64,000 nt of DNA from Aquibacillus saliphilus (GTDB lineage Bacteria > Bacillota > Bacilli > Bacillales > Amphibacillaceae): NCBI RefSeq assembly GCF_020404745.1, contig NZ_JAIZAP010000001.1:372001-436000 (forward strand), in the 5' to 3' direction. The notes under the pieces were generated by a model. That model was not told the origin of the DNA and ran no database searches. It saw only the letters and a list, made by a program, of their open reading frames with translations. The stretch's first letter is position 1. Every line of letters begins with the position of its first letter. Below are positions 57,394-64,000 of this stretch, piece after piece. The position numbers and the translations under genes were made by a program.

Positions 57394-57521
57394 TATAATT
57401 GTCAAATTCATTGCTAAATTCATATTATTGACACACTTTCATCTATTATTATTTCTCTTTTCTTCTATTTATATAACTTTCTGAATACTATATTTGTTAA
57501 AAAAGATTTATCTATATACGC

Positions 57522-57564
57522 AAAAAAGTCTACTTAAGTATATAAACACTCAGTAGACTTTTTT
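57522..57564 (-). terminator. Terminator of topA
   Basis: A 13-bp stem with arms AAAAAAGTCTACT and AGTAGACTTTTTT on the minus strand, loop about 17 nt, 9 nt after the topA stop. The remaining gap to xerC (57228-57521) holds the xerC promoter and no gene. Confidence 0.85.
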
Positions 57565-57573
57565 ACATTCAAA

Positions 57574-59655
57574 TTAATTCTGCGGCTCTTCTTTATAATC
57601 ACATTCTGTACAGTTGATTTGTGTGCCTTTTTTATTTTTCTTCTCAACTAATAACGATTCACATTTTGGACAAGGTCTCGTGATTGGTTTATCCCATGAG
57701 ATGAAATCACACTCTGGATAATTGTCACATCCAAAGAAGGTACGACGTTTCTTTGTTTTTCTTTCGACTACATTGCCTTCTTTACACCTCGGACATTTAA
57801 CACCAATTTCTTTTAAAATCGGTTTTGTATTTCTACACTCTGGGAAATTAGAGCAAGCTAAGAACTTGCCATACCTACCCATCTTATAGACCATTTCATT
57901 TCCGCAATTTTCACAATCGATCCCCGCGGGTTCATCTTTAATCTCAATTTTTTCCATTTCTTTTTCAGCTATTTCTAATCGTTTATCAAAGCCTTGATAG
58001 AAACCGTCAATAATCTGAACCCATTCCCTTTTTCCTTCTTCAATCGAGTCCAAATCACCTTCCATTTTAACGGTAAAATCAACGTCGATAATTTCAGGGA
58101 AAAATTCTTCAATTAGATCAATTACAATTTCTCCAAGTTCAGTAGGGACGAATCTTTTGTTATCTAGTGTGACGTATCCACGACGCTGAATAGTATCCAA
58201 GGTTGGCGCAAAGGTTGAAGGTCGACCAATTCCCTGTTCTTCCATCGTCTTTACTAATCTTGCCTCGGTATATCTCGGTGGAGGCTGAGTAAAGTGTTGA
58301 TTTGGTTCGATATCCTTTGTACTAACAGACATACCTTCTTCTATATCGGGTAGTAATTTATCTTCTTCTTTTTTATTATCATCTCTACCTTCAATATAAA
58401 CCTTCATGAACCCTTTAAACTTCACCTTTGAACCAGTTGCCCTAAATTCGACACCTTCGTTGACGAGGTGTACTGTCATCGTATCCATAACAGCTGGAGC
58501 CATTTGGCTTGCTGTGAAACGATCCCATATTAGTTTATAAAGTCTATATTGATCTCTAGATAGGATACTTTTCAACGATTTAGGGTCACGAAGAGCTGAA
58601 GTTGGACGAATTGCTTCGTGAGCATCTTGAGCGCCTTCTGATTTTTTTGCTGGTTTAATATTTTTACCCAAAAATTCTTCACCATAATTTTCGGTAATAT
58701 ATTGAACTGCTTCCTTCTTAGCTGTATCCGATATTCTAGTCGAATCGGTACGCATATAGGTGATTAAACCTGTTATGCCGCCTTCTTTTTTCCCCAAATC
58801 AATACCTTCATATAGCTGTTGTGCTACCATCATTGTTTTTCTAGCTCTAAAATTAAGCTTTCTAGCAGCTTCTTGTTGAATAGAAGATGTCGTAAATGGG
58901 ACAGATGGATTCCTTTTTCTTTCTCTTCTATTAACTTTATCAACATTAAATTTTTTACCTTTTAATGTTGATAAAACTTTGTCAACTTCTTCTTTATTTT
59001 TCAATTCTTGCTTTTTACCATTAATCCCGTAAAATACTCCTTCGAACTCTTCCTTGTCCTTCAAGAAGTTGGCTTCGATCGACCAGTATTCTTCTGGTTC
59101 AAACTTGCCAATTTCTCTCTCCCTGTCCATGATCATCTTGACCGCAACTGACTGGACTCTACCAGCACTTAAACCTTTTTTTACTTTCTTCCATAATAAA
59201 GGACTGATATTATAACCGACTAATCTGTCCAAGATCCGACGTGCTTGCTGTGCATCCACTAAATCCATGTTTATCGTTCTAGGATGCTTAAAGGACTCTT
59301 TAATAGCTTCTTTTGTAATTTCATTAAATACAACTCTGCATTCTGATTTCAAATCAATATTAAGACTATGAGCTAGATGCCACGCAATAGCTTCTCCCTC
59401 TCTGTCGGGGTCAGCTGCGAGAAATACTTTCTTCGCTTTTTTCGCAGCAGTCTTTAATTCTTTTAGAACGGGGCCTTTGCCTCGGATTGTGATGTACTTA
59501 GGCTCAAATTGTTCTTCTACATTGACGCCCATTTGACTCTTCGGCAAATCCCTTAAGTGTCCCATAGATGCTTTCACTTTATACTTTTTTCCTAAATACC
59601 GTTCAATTGTCTTTGCTTTTGCTGGAGATTCTACAATTACCAGATAATCTGCCAT
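57574..59655 (-). CDS. topA: DNA topoisomerase I
   Basis: 693 residues (B. subtilis 691). Type IA enzyme that relaxes negative supercoils. Toprim domain with [19 protein letters not shown] and [17 protein letters not shown] (DxDxE), nucleophile Tyr in [14 protein letters not shown] (near 300), then three C-terminal zinc ribbons ([18 protein letters not shown]..., [13 protein letters not shown]..., [12 protein letters not shown]...). Start at 59655 with GGGAGG; the upstream MGGKD residues lie in the ribosome site. No trmFO follows, unlike B. subtilis. Confidence 0.98.
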   Translation of the reverse strand: MADYLVIVESPAKAKTIERYLGKKYKVKASMGHLRDLPKSQMGVNVEEQFEPKYITIRGKGPVLKELKTAAKKAKKVFLAADPDREGEAIAWHLAHSLNIDLKSECRVVFNEITKEAIKESFKHPRTINMDLVDAQQARRILDRLVGYNISPLLWKKVKKGLSAGRVQSVAVKMIMDREREIGKFEPEEYWSIEANFLKDKEEFEGVFYGINGKKQELKNKEEVDKVLSTLKGKKFNVDKVNRRERKRNPSVPFTTSSIQQEAARKLNFRARKTMMVAQQLYEGIDLGKKEGGITGLITYMRTDSTRISDTAKKEAVQYITENYGEEFLGKNIKPAKKSEGAQDAHEAIRPTSALRDPKSLKSILSRDQYRLYKLIWDRFTASQMAPAVMDTMTVHLVNEGVEFRATGSKVKFKGFMKVYIEGRDDNKKEEDKLLPDIEEGMSVSTKDIEPNQHFTQPPPRYTEARLVKTMEEQGIGRPSTFAPTLDTIQRRGYVTLDNKRFVPTELGEIVIDLIEEFFPEIIDVDFTVKMEGDLDSIEEGKREWVQIIDGFYQGFDKRLEIAEKEMEKIEIKDEPAGIDCENCGNEMVYKMGRYGKFLACSNFPECRNTKPILKEIGVKCPRCKEGNVVERKTKKRRTFFGCDNYPECDFISWDKPITRPCPKCESLLVEKKNKKGTQINCTECDYKEEPQN

Positions 59656-59853
59656 GTCTTTTCCTCCCATGAGGTATCTCTCTTTTTCTTTTTTCCTTAG
59701 ATAATTTTAAATAGTATCTTTAATAGTCAATAAATTTGTCTATTTAATAATTAGTTTCAGATTACAACCTTATAAAAGGAAACAGTATTAAATAATGTCA
59801 AACAACGATAGGTTTTTGTGAAGTTAAGTTACTTAGTTGATAAATCTTCCCTA

Positions 59854-59882
59854 TTATTAAATACTTAATGATGATTTGTCAA
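59854..59882 (-). promoter_or_regulatory. Candidate topA promoter
   Basis: TTGACA (59877-59882), 17 nt, TAATAA (59854-59859) on the minus strand, overlapping the dprA stop codon. Perfect -35, weak -10. The transcript would carry a 190-nt leader before topA. Confidence 0.42.
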
Positions 59883-60832
59883 ACTTCAGTTCCAAATTGC
59901 CTATCCAGAACGGAAGCGTTTTCTTCTAATTCTGACAATAATCGACACCATTTTTCTCTCTGAACTAGCCAATCTTCTACTATATCATAGGTATTTTGAA
60001 CTAATTTTGCGCCATCTTGAATCATTTTGTGACAACCACTTGTCTGTTCAAACAACGGAGAACCTGGCACCGCATAAACTTCCCTTCCTTGATCTAATGC
60101 TTGCTCAACGGTAATTAAAGAACCACTTTTTTCTTTAGCTTCAATAACAACCGTACCGAAACCAAGTCCGCTTATAATCCTATTTCTTTCAGGAAAATGA
60201 TAGGACTTTGGAGGAGTGTTTGGAGGATACTCTGAAATAACAAGTTGTTTATTCACCAATTGCTGGAACATAGTTAGATGTTGTTTTGGATAGATAAAAT
60301 TAAAACCGCCACCAAGAACAGCAATTGTTTTCCCCTGATTATCAAGCGCTAGTTTATGTGCAATACCATCGATACCTTTGGCCATTCCGCTTACGATAAC
60401 ATAATTTTCTTTTATTAATGGCATTATAATTTTATCCATTTTACGGCTTGCTTCCCATGTTGGATTTCTTGTTCCGACAACACTGAGTAATGGCATCTGG
60501 AAGACTAATTGATAATTACCAATAAAGTATAAAACGAGAGGCGGATCATTTATTATTTTTAATAACGGCGGATAATCAATGTCGAGGATAGTTACTACTT
60601 TACATAATTTCAAATCACTAAATAAGGACTGAATAATCTCCTGATCGTGAAGATCTCTATACAAGTTATTTGCTCTTTGAGGAGTAATTAAGAAGTATTT
60701 ACTGAATTCTGAGGAAGATAGTTGATAGATTATTTTAAGTGTAGGATCTTTTTTAAGTATTTTCCATATAAGGGGTCTAGAAGCTCCCTTAGACTTGTGT
60801 AAATGAATTAGTCTCCATCTAACATTTGTCAT
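59879..60832 (-). CDS. dprA: DNA processing protein DprA (Smf)
   Basis: 317 residues (B. subtilis 297). It binds incoming single-stranded DNA in transformation and loads RecA. N-terminal helical part, then the Rossmann-like domain with SVVGTRNPTWEASRK, VSGMAKGIDGIAHKLALDN, AVLGGGFNFIYPKQH and SEYPPNTPPKSYHFPERNRI. The C-terminal winged helix of longer DprA proteins is absent. Start at ATG 60832, 8 nt from AAAGGAG; GTG 60841 lies at the ribosome site. It follows the sucD hairpin. Confidence 0.95.
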   Translation of the reverse strand: MTNVRWRLIHLHKSKGASRPLIWKILKKDPTLKIIYQLSSSEFSKYFLITPQRANNLYRDLHDQEIIQSLFSDLKLCKVVTILDIDYPPLLKIINDPPLVLYFIGNYQLVFQMPLLSVVGTRNPTWEASRKMDKIIMPLIKENYVIVSGMAKGIDGIAHKLALDNQGKTIAVLGGGFNFIYPKQHLTMFQQLVNKQLVISEYPPNTPPKSYHFPERNRIISGLGFGTVVIEAKEKSGSLITVEQALDQGREVYAVPGSPLFEQTSGCHKMIQDGAKLVQNTYDIVEDWLVQREKWCRLLSELEENASVLDRQFGTEV

Positions 60833-60868
60833 CGACAACACTCCTTTAATTGGTTGCTAAGATTATAT

Positions 60869-60898
60869 GAAGGGCTGACCTTTTAAAGTCAGCCCTTC
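60869..60898 (-). terminator. Hairpin after sucD (weak-tailed terminator)
   Basis: An 11-bp stem with arms GAAGGGCTGAC and GTCAGCCCTTC (minus strand order), beginning 11 nt after the sucD stop. The following sequence ATATAATC lacks a real U run, so it may act mainly as a 3'-end stabiliser. Confidence 0.55.
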
Positions 60899-60909
60899 CA
60901 AGTTATCGT

Positions 60910-61812
60910 TTAATGAGTTTTACATTTATCGTGTAGACCTTTTTCTTTTAATACGCCAATCAATGTTTTACCCATTACTGCTGGTGTGTCAGCAACTTCA
61001 ATACCACAATTGTTCATTACTTTGATTTTCTCTTCAGCTGTGCCTTTTCCACCAGAAATTATTGCGCCAGCATGACCCATTCGTTTTCCAGGAGGCGCTG
61101 TTCGTCCACCTATAAATCCGACAACAGGTTTAGTCATGTTTTGTTTCACCCATTCAGCGGCTTCTTCTTCAGCAGTACCGCCAATTTCACCAATCATCAT
61201 AACAGCTTCGGTATCTGGATCTTCATTGAAGGCCTTTAACACATCAATAAAGTCAGTGCCGTTTACTGGATCTCCACCTATACCGACAGCAGTTGATTGT
61301 CCAAACCCTTGCTCTGATAGCTGATGAACAGCTTCATATGTTAACGTACCAGACCGTGATACTACCCCAACATGTCCCTTTTTATGAATGTAACCAGGCA
61401 TGATTCCTATTTTACACTCGTCAGGAGTAATTACTCCTGGACAATTTGGTCCAACTAATCTTGTTTTCTTGCCTTCCATATAACGTTTAACCTTTACCAT
61501 GTCAAGGACTGGGATATGTTCAGTTATACAAATAGCAAGGTCAAGCTCAGCGTCAACAGCTTCCATAATTGCATCTGCTGCAAATGGAGCAGGTACATAG
61601 ATTACGGAAGCGGATGCACCTGTAGAATCAACTGCATCTTTAACTGTATCAAAAACAGGTACTCCTTCTACTTCTGTTCCACCTTTTTTCGGTGTCACTC
61701 CTCCAACAATCTTTGTACCATACTCAAGCATTTGCTTCGTATGAAAAAGAGCTGTTGAACCTGTGATACCTTGAACAATCACTTTAGTATCTTTATTTAT
61801 ATACACACTCAT
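60910..61812 (-). CDS. sucD: Succinyl-CoA synthetase alpha subunit
   Basis: 300 residues (B. subtilis 300). With SucC it makes succinate and ATP/GTP from succinyl-CoA in the TCA cycle. CoA-binding Rossmann domain ([19 protein letters not shown]), ligase domain with phosphorylated His in [20 protein letters not shown]. Preceded by sucC with a 160-nt gap that has no gene and no clear terminator. Confidence 0.98.
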   Translation of the reverse strand: MSVYINKDTKVIVQGITGSTALFHTKQMLEYGTKIVGGVTPKKGGTEVEGVPVFDTVKDAVDSTGASASVIYVPAPFAADAIMEAVDAELDLAICITEHIPVLDMVKVKRYMEGKKTRLVGPNCPGVITPDECKIGIMPGYIHKKGHVGVVSRSGTLTYEAVHQLSEQGFGQSTAVGIGGDPVNGTDFIDVLKAFNEDPDTEAVMMIGEIGGTAEEEAAEWVKQNMTKPVVGFIGGRTAPPGKRMGHAGAIISGGKGTAEEKIKVMNNCGIEVADTPAVMGKTLIGVLKEKGLHDKCKTH

Positions 61813-61972
61813 TTACGTCCGTCCTCCCTTATTAAACTTGTTAAAAAGTCGCACTTTGGCAAATAGCTCTATTTGGTCTAGTAGTAAAAGCTAGCCCATT
61901 AGTAACCTCAATGTCAGTTTTAAAGCAACCATATATTTATCGCGAATAAAATAGTCGCGCTTTCTCTAAGTT

Positions 61973-63133
61973 CTATTTAACTAATGAAACGATTTTTTCT
62001 GCGCCGTCTGCCATCGACTCTGCAGCAGTAATGTTCAGGCCAGATTCTGCAAGAATTTTTTTACCTAAATCTACATTAGTACCTTCTAGACGGACAACAA
62101 GTGGCATTTCTAAACCAACTTGCTTGGTAGCTTCAACAACACCTTCAGCGATAACATCACATTTCATAATACCACCAAAAATATTAACAAATATCCCTTT
62201 AACATTTTTGTCAGATAAAATAATTTTAAATGCTTCCGTTACTTTTTCCGCTGTTGCGCCACCCCCAACATCAAGGAAGTTAGCGGGGTCGCCGCCGGAA
62301 TGTTTGATAATATCCATCGTAGACATTGCCAAACCTGCTCCATTTACCATACATCCAATATTGCCATCTAGTGCAACATAACTTAAATCGTACTTGGATG
62401 CTTCTATTTCTTTTGTATCTTCTTCATCTAAATCACGGTACTCCGAAATGTCTTTTTGGCGGAATAAACTATTGTCGTCAAAATTTAATTTCGCATCTAA
62501 CGCGATAACCTCACCATCTCCAGTTGTTACTAGAGGATTGATTTCTGCGATAGAACAGTCTTTTTCAACAAATGCTTGATAGAGGCCAAGCATAAATTTA
62601 ACCGCTTTCGAAAGATATTCTTTTGGTAAATTGATATTAAATGCAAGCCTACGTGCTTGGAAAGCCGTTAAGCCAACAACTGGATCAATTACCTCTTTGA
62701 ATATTTTTTCAGGGTTGTTTTCTGCTACTTCTTCAATTTCAGTACCACCTTCTTCAGAGGCCATCATCGTTACTCTAGAAGTCGCTCTGTCTAGAACTAA
62801 TCCGACATAGTATTCTTGCTTAATGTCGCATCCTTCTTCAATTAGTAAACGCTTAACTTCTTTGCCTTCTGGTCCGGTTTGATGTGTAACCAATGTCTTC
62901 CCGAGAATTTCATCCGCATATGTACGCACTTCATCAAGGTTTTTAGCTACTTTTACACCGCCAGCTTTACCCCTTCCACCTGCGTGGATTTGTGCCTTAA
63001 CAACCGACACTTTAGTTCCGAGATGTTTGGCAGCTTCTACAGCTTCTTCTACTGTATATGCAACATGCCCATTAGGCACAGCAACACCGTATTTACGCAA
63101 GATTTCTTTGCCCTGATACTCGTGTATGTTCAT
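61973..63133 (-). CDS. sucC: Succinyl-CoA synthetase beta subunit
   Basis: 386 residues (B. subtilis 385). ATP-grasp domain with [20 protein letters not shown] and [21 protein letters not shown]-terminal CoA ligase domain with [17 protein letters not shown] and [19 protein letters not shown]. Binds the nucleotide; functions with SucD. SD GGGAGGAT upstream. 112 nt after ylqH. Confidence 0.98.
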   Translation of the reverse strand: MNIHEYQGKEILRKYGVAVPNGHVAYTVEEAVEAAKHLGTKVSVVKAQIHAGGRGKAGGVKVAKNLDEVRTYADEILGKTLVTHQTGPEGKEVKRLLIEEGCDIKQEYYVGLVLDRATSRVTMMASEEGGTEIEEVAENNPEKIFKEVIDPVVGLTAFQARRLAFNINLPKEYLSKAVKFMLGLYQAFVEKDCSIAEINPLVTTGDGEVIALDAKLNFDDNSLFRQKDISEYRDLDEEDTKEIEASKYDLSYVALDGNIGCMVNGAGLAMSTMDIIKHSGGDPANFLDVGGGATAEKVTEAFKIILSDKNVKGIFVNIFGGIMKCDVIAEGVVEATKQVGLEMPLVVRLEGTNVDLGKKILAESGLNITAAESMADGAEKIVSLVK

Positions 63134-63167
63134 CTTTCATCCTCCCATCTAAAATCACTGCATGTTT

Positions 63168-63197
63168 ATTGTATTAAAAAAAGGGTTAGATTGTCCA
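63168..63197 (-). promoter_or_regulatory. Candidate sucCD promoter
   Basis: TGGACA (63192-63197), 18 nt, TACAAT (63168-63173) on the minus strand, 35 nt before sucC. Reasonable match in a 112-nt gap. No catabolite-response site was recognised nearby. Confidence 0.45.
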
Positions 63198-63245
63198 CAA
63201 ATTACCTCTATTATTTTGAAATGATAGAAAATTCACTATCGAAGA

Positions 63246-63515
63246 TCATAGCTTTTTATCAACTTGATAGATATAAGCAAATACTTCCGCAACAGCTTGA
63301 TAGAGTTCCTCTGGTATATTTTCATTGATATTCATCTGTGAAAGTAGCTCAACTAGCGTTTGATCCTCTTGAATCGGAATATTATGCTTCTTCGCTTTAT
63401 CCAAGATATTCTCAGCAACATAGCCTTTTCCACTCGCTGTTAATTTTGGGGGCATATTTGTTTTCATATCATAACTTAATGCCGCAGCTTTTTTGTTTTT
63501 TCTTGTTTCACTCAT
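63246..63515 (-). CDS. ylqH: YlqH, stand-alone FlhB C-terminal domain homologue
   Basis: 89 residues. It resembles only the cytosolic half of FlhB after the NPTH cleavage point: KKAAALSYDMKTNMPPKLTA, GYVAENILDKAKKHNIPIQE, then IPEELYQAVAEVFAYIYQVD. The end is strikingly like FlhB at 36258-37337 (YFQAVAEILAYVYKLEKKV). The NPTH motif and membrane helices are absent. Called YlqH/FhlB in other species; in some bacteria FhlB can partly replace the FlhB C-domain. ATG overlaps the ylqG stop (ATGA). Confidence 0.92.
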   Translation of the reverse strand: MSETRKNKKAAALSYDMKTNMPPKLTASGKGYVAENILDKAKKHNIPIQEDQTLVELLSQMNINENIPEELYQAVAEVFAYIYQVDKKL

Positions 63516-64000
63516 ATTTTATAATCTACTCCTCTTGAAAGGGGTTGTTCTTTATCATAATTGTTGCTAGGACTAGTATCGATAGCTTTTTTTTCAGGAG
63601 TATTACTCCTAAACTGAACAGAAGATAGCTGGTAATCTAGTTGTTTTAGTCCTTCGTTTAAAGTGGGTTTTAATTGAGATAAAATCTGTTCCGCTTGTGG
63701 TTTATCATTCACTACAGTTATCGTCACCATCCGCTTTTGGATTTGCATATCTATTACTGTATCTCCTAATTTCTCTAACTGTAAATAGAATAAAATGTGA
63801 CAATAATCAGGGTTAATTTGGTTGGATTTATCCTTTTGACTTTCAAAGCTTATCTGTAAGTCCTTTGTTAAACCAAAGCTACCACCTGGTAGTTGAAAGT
63901 TTACTAGCATCATTGTATTGTTTTCTTGTACAGAGGTTAATTGTACGCCGTTTAATAAATGGATCAGAGACTCTATAGCCTTAGTGTTGTTTAAATTACC
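63512..64000 (-). CDS. ylqG: YlqG, C-terminal part (FliK-like C-terminal domain; cut by window edge)
   Basis: The frame is open to position 64000, so the visible 162 residues are only the C-terminus; the start lies outside. Sequence around residues 60-130 of this part has a FliK-like hook-domain pattern: ILFYLQLEKLGDTVIDMQIQ, KRMVTITVVNDKPQAEQIL, then LKPTLNEGLKQLDYQLSSVQ. B. subtilis YlqG has about 540 residues and no established role. Its coupling to ylqH, an FlhB C-domain protein, mirrors the FliK-FlhB pair of the flagellar switch. Confidence 0.82.
   Translation of the reverse strand, partial: GNLNNTKAIESLIHLLNGVQLTSVQENNTMMLVNFQLPGGSFGLTKDLQISFESQKDKSNQINPDYCHILFYLQLEKLGDTVIDMQIQKRMVTITVVNDKPQAEQILSQLKPTLNEGLKQLDYQLSSVQFRSNTPEKKAIDTSPSNNYDKEQPLSRGVDYKI

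Noticed and set aside
61813-61972. Small CGCGA/TCGCG stem in the sucC-sucD gap as a terminator
   Set aside because: It has only 5 bp and no T tail. The two subunit genes must be co-expressed, so it is probably not a terminator.
1-64000. Phage defence, mobile or CRISPR elements
   Set aside because: No transposase, integrase other than XerC, repeats with spacers, or attachment-like direct repeats were seen. The region is a conserved chromosomal block.

Overview
The window is chromosomal DNA of a motile, low-GC Gram-positive bacterium of the family Bacillaceae. Gene content and order closely follow the Bacillus subtilis block from ylqG through pnp to mlpA. The AT-rich composition and protein sequences suggest a moderately halophilic or alkaliphilic relative of the Oceanobacillus/Gracilibacillus/Virgibacillus type; the genus is an inference. 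Every convincing gene lies on the minus strand, so transcription runs from position 64000 towards position 1.

In transcription order the layout is: (1) 64000-59879: the end of ylqG, ylqH (a FlhB C-domain homologue), sucC-sucD and dprA. (2) 59655-53520: topA, then xerC-hslV-hslU-codY behind a perfect-consensus SigA promoter at 57365-57393. The trmFO gene usually found between topA and xerC is absent. (3) 53157-25737: a complete fla/che operon of 34 genes. It begins with flgB-flgC-fliE-fliF-fliG-fliH-fliI-fliJ-motE-like-fliK-flgD. A TIGR02530-type gene, flgE, swrD, fliL, fliM, fliY, cheY, fliZ, fliP, fliQ, fliR, flhB, flhA, flhF and flhG follow. It ends with cheB-cheA-cheW-cheC-cheD-sigD, an unrecognised small gene and swrB. 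(4) 25579-16253: rpsB, tsf, pyrH, frr, uppS, cdsA, dxr, rseP and proS, covering translation, ribosome recycling, UMP supply, undecaprenyl phosphate and phospholipid synthesis, and intramembrane proteolysis. (5) 15997-11705: polC. (6) 11203-4256: the nusA/infB operon (rimP-nusA-ylxR-ylxQ-infB-ylxP-rbfA), then truB-ribF after a terminator-like hairpin. (7) 4130-1: rpsO with a structured S15-type leader, pnp, ylxY and the start of mlpA.

The genes fall into two programmes. One is the core translation, transcription and envelope set. The other is assembly and control of the flagellum, with the SigD late sigma factor, chemotaxis signalling and the swarming factors SwrB and SwrD. CodY lies just upstream of fla/che and is a known repressor of motility in B. 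subtilis.

I see no phage, insertion sequence, CRISPR array, tRNA or rRNA, and no clearly new multi-gene system. The main points worth a second look are: a probable ATT start for hslV combined with loss of the serine found at position 2 in B. subtilis; a hairpin plus nine-codon mini-ORF joining flgE to swrD; a long multi-hairpin leader before rimP; an unrecognised 102-residue gene between sigD and swrB; and a SigD-like promoter before flgE. Many starts were moved to TTG or GTG codons because Shine-Dalgarno (SD) spacing and family lengths demand it.
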